From Klebsormidium nitens (Eukaryota; Streptophyta; Klebsormidiophyceae; Klebsormidiales; Klebsormidiaceae), in assembly GCA_000708835.1 (NCBI GenBank), contig DF237217.1, forward strand, positions 53,188 through 117,187: a stretch of 64,000 nt of DNA. The letters run 5' to 3'. This document shows positions 23,401 to 30,854 of the stretch, piece after piece. Position numbers and translations under genes: made by a program. Position 1 is the stretch's first letter. Each line of letters begins with the position of its first letter. The notes beneath the pieces are model-generated. The model made no database searches, was not told the origin of the DNA, and worked only from the letters and a program-made list of their open reading frames with translations.

Positions 23401-26400
23401 GTTTAAATCTTCTCCTCCACTCTCCAAAGGCGTTGGGCGCAACCGCGACAGAGGAGAGCCTGAGGCTTGCTCCGCACTGCCTGGCAAACCGTCTGATGAG
23501 GGCCCCCGGTTTTTTTCGACGCCACCGATAAACAGGAGGGTCTCTGCAGATGTTGGAGAAGAGGACCGATAGAGGACAGTGCAATGCTCGATCCTTCAGT
23601 GGCTTCAAAAATGGACGGACAAGCATTCACTGCATTCCGCGAGGGGGCAGGCACTGCTGAGGGGGGCCGGGGAAGAGGGGAGCGCACGCGCTTTCAGTCA
23701 CTTACCGAGAAGCGCATGGCTCATGGGCTCCGTGGAGGGCGGGGGGGATTTGAAGGTCGGCTCATCGAACACTGCAAAAGGCGATGAGCGGCGCCAGTCA
23801 TATGCCAGCCCGTCGCCAAAAGAAGATGGCCAGCATGCGGAAGGATGCTGCAGGGGCCAACAAGCTTAAGGACCGATGCAGACAGTTGCAGAGAGGACTT
23901 CACGTGCTGAGAGGACTTCACGTGCTGCTTGCAAATAGGACCCGCATCAGGAGGTACGGGTTGAATTGGAGCTTATTGGAGCCCTCAGGAAAGGAACGAG
24001 GATGGCAGCGGCAAGATCCCCCCACCTGGCGAGGAGCAAGCGCGGAGCGCTGGCGCTTCTGCAGAAGAGCTTTCCTCGTCCATCTTCCGCAGCTCATCCT
24101 CGAGCCTCTCCAACTCCGCTTCCACGCGACGCCACTCCCGCTCTCGAACCCATGCTGCAAAAGGCAATAAAAGCTCTGACAACTTGGACAAGGAGGGGGA
24201 TCTGTGCAATCGATTACAACAACGTTCTACCCCGGATGGTCAGCTGCTGACGTCATCCAGACTGGACTTCAGAAAACCGTTCTCGAAAACCCTTGGACAA
24301 CTTGGACAAAGTGCTCTGTGCAATCGATCACAGCTGCATTCCGCCCGGGATGGTCAGCTGATGACGTCATCCAGACTGGGCTTCAGAAAATTTCTCGAAA
24401 ACCCTTGGACAACTTGGACAAAGCGGGTCTCCGCAATCGATCACAGCTGCATTCCGCCCGGGATGGTCAGCTGATGACGTCATCAAGACTGGATCCCAGA
24501 AAAGTTCTCGAAAAGGCTTGGACAACTTGGACAAGCTGAAATCGATCACAGCTGAACTCAGGCCGGGATGGTCAGCTGATGACGTCATCAAGACTGGATC
24601 CCAGAAAAGTTATCGAAAACGTTTGGACAACTTGGACAAACTGCGGGGCGCTGAAAGGCTTCTGGTGCATCGTAATTGGCCAGTAGATGCGAAGATGGCG
24701 CAGTGCTGCAACAGATCAAATAACCCACGGGCCTCAGTGACGCCGCTCGAGATTGTGACATGCCTTACCTGCGCGGTCTTTGTCGATGCGGAAGCTTCCA
24801 AACGAGTGGTCATGATCTTTGCACGAGTACTCGACTTGCCCCCCGCCCTTGCTTCCTCGAAGGCCCCACACTGCGGTTGCGCCGCACACGTGGCAACAAA
24901 GACTGTGCGGGTCTGCAAGGAGGCGAAGAGAAAGGGGTCGGACCTGGTCCGTTTCGAAGGGATCAGAGCCCTAGAAAGTCCAGGCGAAACTCGGTACTGC
25001 TGGCTTCCTTGGGGCAAAGAACACCCTAGCAACATCATGCAGCAGAATCTTGCGAGAGTGTTCTCCGAAAATCTTGGTACCCCGCGGCGACGGCCAGCTC
25101 ACCCGTCTTTTCGCCTATGGTTGACAATACGTGACAAGATTTACCCCTTAGTTACTCTAGAGAGAAACAAGAAGTCTTCCAACTTCCGAGCAGGTTTTCC
25201 AGATTCATTGGAGTGGAGCCGAGCAAATCGAGGGACATATTGGATCAAAAACAGCCGTTCTCTCACCTGCTTTCGTCTCCAGCTGCTCGATGCCTCTCCG
25301 CCGGCGCGGAGATCTCGGGCTTCCGCTCGCGACCTTAGCTCTACGGGCCCTGCGCGCAGCGCGCACGGTGCCCCGCTGCTTGAGCCCCTCAAGGTGCGCC
25401 GCAGCTGTTGATGCGACGACCCGCCCGAAGCCCTCCAGCAGCTCTGAGTCCGGAACTCCAATCAGCCCCTCCAAACCGCTCACGGCGGCCTCGAATGCCC
25501 CATCCCAGTTGGACCGCGTCCAGAGGAGCCCCGCCGGCCCACACTGCTCTCTCGCCAGCCCGCACACGCGGCCCGCGTTCCTTCGAAAGACGCGCTTCCC
25601 TTGCACGGACTTCCGCTTAAGCGCGCTCCCAACGAGGATCTTGACGTCCGAGAGGGAGAGCGGCCGCCCACATCGGGAGGGGAGCGCTGGGCTGCATCAG
25701 GAGTGCGCTGGGCTGCATCAGGGGTGCGCTGGGCCGGCCCAGGTGCTTCCATCGTGGGCGCCATGTGCGGATCCTGCGGGAGGAGATAATTGCGAGGTGA
25801 ATGGGCGATCGCAGCGAACCGGCGCCATGCCTTGAGAGCCCCAAGAACTCGTGTGACTAATTGCACACACACTGTCCGAATGTCCGAGATTTGGACACCC
25901 TTTTCAAAGGAAAAGCTCTTGGTGATGTCAGCGTCCATTCCTACAAGGATGCGCTGCAACTGATCGAGCACCCCCCTGTCCGAGTGTCCGACTTTGGATA
26001 CACATCTCAAAATTGAACCTCTTTGATGACGTCAGCGCCCATCCCTCCAAAAATGCGCTGAGACTGACTGCGCGCACCCTATCCGAGTGCCTGACTTTTC
26101 TAAGATGATTTTCGGGATGGTCTTTTTCAGGTGACCTCAGCAGCTACAGCGTGTCCAAGTGTCCGAGGTATTGACCAACCTTTTTAGCTTGAACTTGTGT
26201 CATGACGTCAGCAGCCATCCGAGACAGTGAGCTCGGATGAGATCCGAGCTCTGACAACACGTTTTGGAATGCGCGCACCTCGATGGAAGGCGGACCAGGC
26301 TGCTGCAGCTGTTTGTCGACATCCACTGGGGCGGCGGTGATGCCGCCCCCCAGAGGACTTTTTCGAGGCCTTGGAGAGGGGGCGTCTGGGTAGAGCGCGC

Positions 26401-28851
26401 TTGCGTCTCCTCCTAGTTCAGCCAGCCGTCGATCCTGCATACACAATGCCCAATTCAGCTTACTTGGTCATATCTGGTGAAGTGATCGAGTGCATTTCTT
26501 TGAACCTTGTTGCCCGGCATGGCTGATGACATCATCGCCAGGAGCTCGGACACTCGGACAGCTTTGCACCATCAAGCACAGGGAACATTGCCCGGCATGG
26601 CTGCTGATGTCATCAAGAAAGTTCGATCTCGAAAGGTGTGACAAAATCTCGGACACTCGGACACGGGCCAGAAAACGTTCACACCGTCATTGCAGCGCAT
26701 CCTGGGTGGGATGGCTATTGCTGACGTCACAAAAGAGCCACTCCAAAAACTGAACGGCCAAGTGGACATTTGGCCAAGATTCAAGCCGTTGGTCACAGGA
26801 GGTGACCCCCCCTCGGATGGCTGCTGTTGTCGTCACAAGGGCACCCCATCAGAAACTGAATGGCAACGCAGCGAGCCTTTCCAAAGCACCCCTCTTGGAC
26901 CAGGGCACTTAAGGTGTGGTCAGAGTTTTTAACACTCGGACAGAGTCAAGCTATCAATTATGGCAGATCATGCCCGGCATGGCTGGTGACGTCACACTGA
27001 GAGTGAGATTGCAAAAGGTTGTGTAAAACCTCGGACACTCCAACATGGTCCCCGAAGGCGATCCTCAACCAACCTGTGACGCTTGATCCGGGGTTGTTCC
27101 CTTTACGCACAAGCAATCTGCACATATGAGCTCTCAAAATCTGAATGCGCGCACCTGGATGGAGGTTAAAGCAGGCTGCTGCAGCTGGTCGTCTACATCC
27201 ATCGAAGTAGCGGGGATGCCACGTGCCGCAAGGCTTGGGGGGGGGCTTGTGAGCGAGCCTCTTCGTGCACTCCCCACCAGCTCTTTGCTGGTAGACAGGG
27301 GGTAAGGGTTAGAGATGTCCTGCAAGGAAGTCTGGATGCTTCAAAACCCATGGCACCCGGAGAAGAATGAGCAGACATTCTGAACCTCAAAGTCCAATAA
27401 TGAAGTTTGTAAAAGCCTAAGTGCACATCAGACGTTTCTCAGGGAAGGTGCCCGGCATGGGAGCAGTCAGTCTGCACCAAAACGTCTTTACATCACATCT
27501 TGTCAACCAGTGCAGATTGACTGCCCCCAATCAACCACAATGGAAGTGAGGAAGCGCACAGTTGGGGAGCAGTCAATATGCACCAATCCTTCTTCATATC
27601 TAAGTTTCTCAAACAGTGCAAATTGACTGCCCCCCCTTAACCATAACCACAACCACAACCACAACCACATTGAAGCGCAGGGATTGCTCTGCTGGGGGCA
27701 CACTCCATTTGCACCAGACATTCTTTACACTGAAGCTTCTCTAAAACAGTGCACTTTGGCTGGCCCCTTTCTTTCAACCACAACCACAACGAAGCCCAGG
27801 AATTGCACGGCTGGGGCGCAGTCAATTGGAAGCTGGGTAAGCAACCAGCTGGGGGGGCAATCGACTTCCCCTACCCGTTCTCTTCCAAAAAGGGAGCTTT
27901 CTCAACTGGAGCAGAAATCACAACTTTGATTTGGGGTGGCTGCAGTCCAGAGTCTCACCGCATCAGCCGCGCCAACGTGTGAAGCTTCCCTCCCATCCTG
28001 GATGTCCTCTGCCTTCGCTCCTGCTGCTTTAGACCATACTTTGACCCCTCCCTCGGATCCGCTCTCATGCACCTGAGAAAGTAGACTCGTGCATCAATTC
28101 TTTGCCGAGTGTCAGCTCAAGACTCATCAACATGAAAGCGAGCTTTCCAAGCGCTCTTTCAGCTGAAAAGGACGGTCCCCCCCCAAGCCCACAGTCGCAC
28201 AAGACTGATGCTTGTCTTTCCCAAAACGTAACACTAAGCTCAGATGTTGGACAGCCCACAGCCACCCCGGAATCAACACTACAGTACATGCATGTATGTG
28301 AGCTGAACAGGAAGCGTTAGGTCAGCTCCCAGCGGCCCCAAAAATAGTCCCAAACCAGGACCGCACTCAGCCCACGTCAACCAATGGATTTGAGGAAGCA
28401 AACGGCCGAGGAGCAGTCAATTTGCAATGACTCAGCTTTACATGAAAGCTTCTCAACCAATGCAAATTTGACTGGCGCCCCTTAACCACACTGGAATTGC
28501 CGACCTGGGGGGCAATCAATCTGCACTGCTTTAGAAGCTTCCTTTAAAACAAGTGCTGGTGCAGACTGACTGCCCCTCTTTCTATGGGTTGGAGCTCAGA
28601 AAGCATCCAAGCGTGCGGCCTGGCAGCAGACAATTTGCACCGCGCTGTACTACACATCAAAGCTTTTATGCCATTTGTCCGCTGGAGGAGGCAGTCAATC
28701 TGCCATAGCCGTGTTAGACATTTAGCTTCAAAAGCAATGAAAACTTGTCCGCCATCTATCGTGTCCTGACACATTTGCAGAGCGCGCAACAGGTCAAGGA
28801 AAGAACGGGTCTCACCTCAGTTGCTCCCGTGGCTGCCTCTGTCGCAGCCAT
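9507..28851 (-). CDS. Giant 19-exon AEP primase/SF3 helicase gene with long low-complexity N-terminus (frameshifts present)
   Basis: Exons on the minus strand, 5' to 3': 28851-28816 (ATG), 28072-27959, 27319-27155, 26434-26279, 25773-25267, 24912-24769, 24154-24026, 23771-23706, 23017-22764, 21893-21375, 20661-20509, 19550-19473, 17032-16922, 16381-15762, 14759-14121, 13632-13156, 12372-11974, 11471-11318, 10360-9507 (stop). All junctions use GT-AG signals and neighbouring phases agree, about 1,850 residues in all. The first fourteen exons encode Pro/Ala-rich, acidic and zinc-finger-like sequence. The last five encode an AEP domain, a Cys/His segment, D5-N and an SF3 helicase. Frames break near 25670, 16275, 16200, 14500 and 12060, and a TGA falls near the end of the 21.9-21.4 kb exon unless an alternative donor is used. 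It is a divergent paralogue of the 2866-5754 gene. The catalytic half is well supported; linkage of the N-terminal exons is tentative. Confidence 0.55.
10530..11240 (+). repeat. Intronic tandem array, ~105-bp TGACGTCA unit
   Basis: About six units between exons 19 and 18. Each has GGCTGCTGACGTCATC or a variant, GGGGGTCGACCTCAAAA, then AAACTCGGACACTTGGACAC and GCGCCATCAATTAC. The units here share GGGGGTCGACCTC, not seen in other introns, so this array has been homogenised locally. Confidence 0.85.
11974..14759 (-). other. AEP primase, Cys/His and D5-N exons of the giant gene (exons 15-17)
   Basis: Exon 15 (14759-14121) gives the AEP domain: a KxNW-type start region, YALDVD (metal Asp pair), GKHFLFSLS, MLFVSPSSYKG and MPEWLIEIVN. 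A one-base shift is needed just after DVD (near 14500). Exon 16 (13632-13156) carries CPYEANHSGSNNF and YKCNSPECCDIH, matching the zinc segment of the intact homologue at 2.9-5.8 kb. Exon 17 (12372-11974) starts IWNDGKTWWMWDGKRF (D5-N) and ends GVINLRTGEL..HRPEYLC. One base seems missing near 12060, in a short A-run on the coding strand. Phases match at 14121/13632 (S-R-P) and 13156/12372 (S-R-I). Confidence 0.78.
12440..12990 (+). repeat. Intronic tandem array, divergent ~105-bp unit
   Basis: About five units between exons 17 and 16, with GATGCTGACGTCATCCC, CACGACCCAAAA and GAAACTCGGACACTTGGACA. It is an intron-specific subfamily with AGCTCAC/ACGACCC in place of the GTCGACC of the previous array. 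Confidence 0.8.
14820..15420 (+). repeat. Intronic tandem array, ~105-bp TGACGTCA unit
   Basis: Six units between exons 15 and 14, carrying GGATGGCTGCTGACGTCATC, an AACGTTTGTCAAAAACTCGG word and TCGTGCCATCAATCACAGGC. Confidence 0.85.
15480..15620. repeat. TGTACAC-rich short segment
   Basis: Four close copies of TGTACA(C/T), three of them as ATGTACACGAA, lie in the intron between exons 15 and 14. Similar words occur in the introns of the transposase at 1-2295 and near 9.2-9.4 and 21.05-21.25 kb. Confidence 0.5.
15762..16381 (-). other. Acidic exon 14, paralogue of exon 10, with two frameshifts
   Basis: It reads TESEGEGENIEGAEYEP, then after a one-base shift ESDEETPEDRAMIDDAP, then after another shift NEVVRYGQMNAALETDSENE, ending CAIVPQPRGANNR at a GTAAGC donor. 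Exon 10 (21893-21375) reads SESEGEGEDIEGVEFQ, SSDEEAPRDRAMLDDAP and PNPVVQLG in the same order, ending DKCMIV. Both start after a CAG acceptor in phase 0 and end at phase-0 donors. Removing two bases restores a multiple of three, which supports two single-base insertions (near 16275 and 16200) as mutations or sequence errors. Confidence 0.65.
16490..16760 (-). repeat. Intronic array, reverse-oriented TGACGTCA units
   Basis: Two to three units with CACCCCTGTCCGAGTGTCCG, GACGTGCCTTTT and CTTTGTGACGTCAGCA, in the intron between exons 14 and 13. The same subfamily is at 17.92-18.19 kb. Confidence 0.8.
16922..17032 (-). other. Exon 13 of the giant gene (basic/acidic linker)
   Basis: A 111-base, 37-codon phase-0 exon between a TTTGCAG acceptor and a GAG/GTGAGT donor. 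It encodes a charged linker with GRKRSLDARSPEDDARARED. No fold is recognised. Confidence 0.5.
17206..17550 (+). CDS. Small ORF inside an intron of the opposite-strand gene
   Basis: A 114-residue frame from an ATG at 17206, acidic, with DEQIRALFQIIEDEEGA, FVDVVTQAVEAASQRY and FHLAGYDTEG-like hydrophobic/Gly stretches (FGVHFLAGYDTEGRLSLDY). It lies in the intron between exons 13 and 12 of the minus-strand gene. No family is recognised. A second intronic plus-strand frame at 19614 begins with a loosely similar DEQVRNVFAL segment. Codon use looks protein-like, but this could be chance in GC-rich DNA or a captured exon. Confidence 0.35.
   Translation: MAAKADQALSDEQIRALFQIIEDEEGACESARMFVDVVTQAVEAASQRYLCGAWPRRLDWPAVFQGWRKGRDIKVEGPGQMFGVHFLAGYDTEGRLSLDYAIEDSDELQAFYEE
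17920..18190 (-). repeat. Intronic array, reverse-oriented TGACGTCA units
   Basis: Two to three units with CTACTTTGTGACGTCAGCAG and CACCCCTGTCCGAGTGTCCG in the large intron between exons 13 and 12. Same subfamily as 16.49-16.76 kb. Confidence 0.8.
18790..19270 (+). repeat. Intronic tandem array, ~105-bp TGACGTCA unit
   Basis: Five units with GGATGGCTGCTGACGTCATC, GACAAGAACTCGGACACTCG and CATCAATCACAGGC, in the same large intron as the previous array but in opposite orientation. Confidence 0.85.
19473..19550 (-). other. Exon 12 of the giant gene (Pro/Ala/Ser linker)
   Basis: A 78-base phase-0 exon (26 codons) between TTACAG and GTG/GTGAGT. It encodes a Pro/Ala/Ser-rich disordered segment (SSSASRPASAPRPAAAEPAP). 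Confidence 0.45.
19614..19886 (+). CDS. Second small intronic ORF
   Basis: A 90-residue frame with an ATG at 19614 in the intron between exons 12 and 11. It is Ala-rich and helical, with DEQVRNVFALSAMIDQET, AAAAAIAHLRNRG and WLFRWFMHVGGF, ending in an acidic EFLDED. It loosely resembles the start of the 17206-17550 frame (DEQxR..F). The function is unknown and it may not be expressed. Confidence 0.3.
   Translation: MDCGAVSTDEQVRNVFALSAMIDQETLKAAARFPDAAAAAIAHLRNRGACDDPRALSRPWLFRWFMHVGGFSSWSSDNVIEIFQEFLDED
20210..20830 (-). repeat. Divergent reverse-oriented TGACGTCA units flanking exon 11
   Basis: Three copies (about 20215-20300, 20325-20440 and 20730-20830) carry CCCCTTGTCCAAACTGTCCG or variants, then TTGATGACGTCATC. 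They sit on both sides of exon 11 (20509-20661), so the exon itself may be embedded in the array. Confidence 0.7.
20509..20661 (-). other. Exon 11 of the giant gene (Pro/Ala-rich linker)
   Basis: A 153-base phase-0 exon (51 codons) between TTTCGCAG and GTG/GTAAGG. It encodes an Ala/Pro/Thr-rich segment ending in FKLGGEPGDSVRSKAPV. No domain is recognised. Confidence 0.45.
21040..21260. repeat. Dispersed repeat with TGTACAC words, related to 9.2-9.45 kb
   Basis: Bases near 21047, 21089, 21130 and 21246 carry TGTACA words. The end resembles 9407-9450 (a GAAAAAGGGGGG-like run, then TGTACATCT and TGCTCTAC). It lies in the intron between exons 11 and 10. Confidence 0.4.
21375..21893 (-). other. 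Acidic exon 10 of the giant gene, with TGA near its 3' end
   Basis: A phase-0 exon after CTTCAGTGCAG. It encodes acidic sequence homologous to exon 14. Using the strong donor CGG/GTGAGT at 21375, a TGA follows DKCMIV. Using a weaker donor ATC/GTGTGA a few codons earlier, the stop is avoided and the phase is still 0. An ATG at 21941 lies in the same frame upstream of the acceptor, so an independent gene start is an alternative. Confidence 0.5.
21975..22750 (+). repeat. Intronic array, ~100-bp unit with CTTGGACAACTTGGACAAG
   Basis: About seven units in the intron between exons 10 and 9. Each has a TGACGTCATC-type core and an AAGCTTGGACAACTTGGACA word, a subfamily in which CGGACACTCGGACACC has become TTGGACAACTTGGACAA. 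One unit, near 22160, is in reverse orientation. Confidence 0.8.
22764..23017 (-). other. Exon 9 of the giant gene
   Basis: Starts after CTTGTCAG with two bases completing a codon and ends at SE/GTTAGC, phase 0. It encodes an 84-codon helical segment (FLNRLVNAIARTETC, SEEIEAVRAASDKGRRTGD, YFQEGFFVPGHP). The fold is not recognised. The phase joins exon 8 (23771-23706) exactly. Confidence 0.5.
24026..24912 (-). other. Zinc-finger-like and coiled-coil exons 6-7 of the giant gene
   Basis: Exon 6 (24912-24769) read with two leading bases gives CCHVCGATAVWGLRG, then VEYSCKDHDHSFGSFRID: CxxC, then C..H.H, a plausible zinc ribbon. This is the only frame whose phases fit both neighbours (exon 5 ends phase 1; exon 7 begins with two bases). 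Exon 7 (24154-24026) gives WVREREWRRVEAELERLEDE, a charged coiled coil. Another frame of exon 6 is also open but breaks the phase chain. Confidence 0.5.
24155..24660 (+). repeat. Intronic tandem array, ~105-bp TGACGTCA unit
   Basis: Five units between exons 7 and 6 with CGGGATGGTCAGCTGATGAC-type cores, TCATCxAGACTGG and CTTGGACAACTTGGACAA; among the most uniform arrays of the window. Confidence 0.85.
25267..25773 (-). other. Exon 5 of the giant gene, with one apparent frameshift
   Basis: It starts DPHMAPTMEAPGP with TPDAAQR repeats, then after a one-base shift near 25670 reads LSLSDVKILVGSALKRKSV, GKRVFRRNAGRVCGLA, WDGAFEAAVSGLEGLIGVP and a basic tail RRARRAKVASGS, ending ETKA at GTGAGA. Total length is one base short of what the flanking phases require, consistent with a single deletion. 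The domain is unknown; it reads like a folded helical protein. Confidence 0.45.
25860..26230 (-). repeat. Intronic array, reverse-oriented TGACGTCA units
   Basis: Four units between exons 5 and 4 with CCCTGTCCGAGTGTCCGACT, TTGATGACGTCAGC and CAAxxATGCGCTG. Confidence 0.8.
26279..26434 (-). other. Exon 4 of the giant gene, paralogue of exon 3
   Basis: A 52-codon phase-0 exon ending VDVDKQLQQPGPPSIE before donor GTGCGCGCATTC. Exon 3 (27319-27155) ends MDVDDQLQQPALTSIQ before the same donor sequence. The pair is a clear tandem exon duplication, including the start of the intron. Confidence 0.55.
26500..27060 (+). repeat. Intronic array, ~110-bp unit with TGCCCGGCATGGCTG
   Basis: About five units between exons 4 and 3 with TTGCCCGGCATGGCTGATGA, TGACGTCAC and ATCTCGGACACTCGGACA. 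Less regular than other arrays. Confidence 0.75.
27155..27319 (-). other. Exon 3 of the giant gene, paralogue of exon 4
   Basis: A 55-codon phase-0 exon, CAG/GAC to CAG/GTGCGC, encoding a Ser/Pro-rich linker that ends in the DVDxQLQQP motif shared with exon 4. Confidence 0.5.
27440..28600. repeat. Hairpin-forming ~125-bp repeats in introns 1 and 2
   Basis: At least five units, at about 27450, 27565, 27695, 28410 and 28520. Each has GCAGTCAATTTGCA and, about 50 bases on, the reverse complement TGCAAATTGACTGC (or close variants), then CCCCTTAACCACAACCACA. Each unit could fold as a long stem. The family is unrelated to the TGACGTCA unit and occurs only in the first two introns of the giant gene. 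Confidence 0.75.
27959..28851 (-). other. Exons 1-2 and start codon of the giant gene
   Basis: Exon 1 (28851-28816) is MAATEAATGATE followed by GTGAGA. Exon 2 (28072-27959) is 38 codons, Gly/Ala/charged, phase 0 on both sides. The start is chosen because the only ATG-led frame reaching this donor keeps the phase. No TATA element is evident upstream. Confidence 0.4.
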
Positions 28852-30854
28852 GCTCTTAGGCGCGTGGCCTCAAAGAGGCCTACTGCTTTCTGCTGCCTCT
28901 CTTTGACCTCTGCTCTCAAACTTGCAAGGCCTGGAACCTGATCATGTTGATTAGCTGGTCTACAACCTTGCCAACCCAAGAAGCCATTTGGCATCCATGC
29001 AAGGGATGCCAGCCCCCGCCGCCTTGCCAGACACCTCTAGAAACTTCCCCAGCTGACACTGATGTTTTGCCACCTGGCAGTCATGCAGGCCATCAGAGGG
29101 CCGCCATTGAGCGCCAAGGTGCGCCATCGCCAGCTCGGCTTCTTCTGTCAACTCCTCTTCTCTCAGGGATGTCTGGTTTCCCTGATATGCCAGGATCTCA
29201 GTCTAGCTAGGCTGTGACCTCAGGCTCGACTTGGCAAGTTCCAAGCTACTGTCCTGTCTGGCATAAACTTCTTGTCCCCTAGAATGTTCAGATAAATATG
29301 TGCATCGGACGGTTCAGAACCAGAGGAAGTGACATCGACGGTCACTTCCGCTGAATCCCCGGGCACTTTCAGCGGTTGCCCAAGACTGACAAAGTTGCTC
29401 AGTAAAACCAAAGTCCCGGAAGTCAAGGCCTAAACCGGAACACCTACAGCCAGTAATTTGAAGCAGAAGACTGCCGCAATGGCTGCCTTGTGCTCAGGGC
29501 TTGAGGAGGCAGGGACGGGCTGTGGGGGGAGAGTAGAAGGTCTTTCTCCACAAACTTTGCATTTCAGCAAGCTAGGATTGCTTTTTGTAGAGCAGTCTTG
29601 CCGTTGAGATTGCAAAATTTGATGTATAGTTGCCCCGGCGACTTTCAACAAAACCTCCATTGCGCCTCCGAGGCTCCTTTTAGGGTTGAAAGGCACATTT
29701 TGGATTTGGGGGGAGAATGTGCATCAAATTTACCTTTGAAAGCAGCTGGTATTCAATTTATAGGTTGCACATAGCTTCAGGTTGCCGTTGGGTTTGAGAA
29801 ATTTTGGTCATGGGTGCTGCTCCCAGCTCATTTCAGCCATGTCGGCAGCCATGGCGGCCAGTCTGAGGTGCTGGGCAAAATAACAATTTTGGACTTCACC
29901 ACTTTCGGGCGCTGTCCCTCCTTTCTGCGACCTTTAGGCGGGGGATGGACTCAGCCTTCTGTTCAGCAAAGGCAATCGGCGTACCGTCCGATCTTAGAAA
30001 ATAGAACGAATTTCACCGTTGGATGCCCGGACTGCGCCCGGTACGCCAAAAATTACTTAACCAGGCCAGCGGACGGAGGTTCATGCCAGACAGGACTGTA
30101 GTAGTGCACTGTGCACATGTATGGGAGGGAGTGCTCGGGGCCTCGATGCACGAACCGCCGGCTCCGGCCAACCAGATTACAAATCTCCCAGGCATACCCC
30201 CCACGGCGGTCTGGCCATGCCGTACCGGCGCGCTCAATTCGCACCACCCTGTGCAACATATTTATTTTCGTGCCATTTCTGTTTTCGTATCACGCATCTG
30301 GTAATTTTCAGATTTCCGCATCTTGAACCTGTTAGTAATTGGTCAAGGAGATTTAGCCCCTTAACAGGGCCTTTTAATCAGCCTTTCTGAGATAACGGGA
30401 TTACCGAGTAGTTTGTCATCTCGCATCACCCTCCTTCCAGGCAAAAATGAATTAAGTAGGTGCGAATTGAGCGCGCCGGTACGGTACGCTGACGCGCCGA
30501 TCGGTGAAAACTTCAGTATTCACGCCGGCCTGGCAGTGGCAGAGTCGCGCTGCTGATGTTGGACCAGGTACCTCTGCGCGTCCTTGGTTGGCGACGCGCC
30601 GAGGCCAATGGTAAATGGCAAACCTGGAAAGCAGATCCACTGAGATACCTACCTAGTCCATACCTGAAATTGCAGCTCTGCTCAAGCCTCAGTGCTATTG
30701 AATCATCCTTTCAAGTCCACATACATACAGTTGGGACAGAAACCAGAACTTCATTTTGCCGGCGCTGGAGTCGTAAGAGACGGTCAGGCGCTTCTCAATT
30801 GGCTTGGAGTTGGCTTGCTGAGTGAGGCGCTGTAGCCTTAGGTGTGGTCTGGTC
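28852..30854. other. Divergent intergenic region between the giant gene and the protease gene
   Basis: No coding exon is convincing. It should hold the promoters of the minus-strand gene (start 28851) and of the protease gene (start 30855). Near 29250 and 30090 lie imperfect inverted copies of a ~25-base sequence containing GCCAGACAGGAC. A clean 25-base inverted repeat at 30220/30484 is listed separately. No obvious TATA box was found for either gene. Confidence 0.4.
30220..30484. mobile_element. Probable 265-bp MITE-like element with 25-bp inverted ends
   Basis: The left end 30220-30244 (starting CCGTACCGGCGCG) is the exact reverse complement of 30460-30484 (ending CGCGCCGGTACGG). No ORF lies between them. 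No clear target-site duplication is seen (ATG on the left, TAC on the right), so the transposon superfamily cannot be assigned. A simple hairpin-forming repeat is the alternative. Confidence 0.55.

Noticed and set aside
23784-24170. Plus-strand 128-codon frame
   Set aside because: Antisense to the coiled-coil exon 7 and flanking intron; low complexity.
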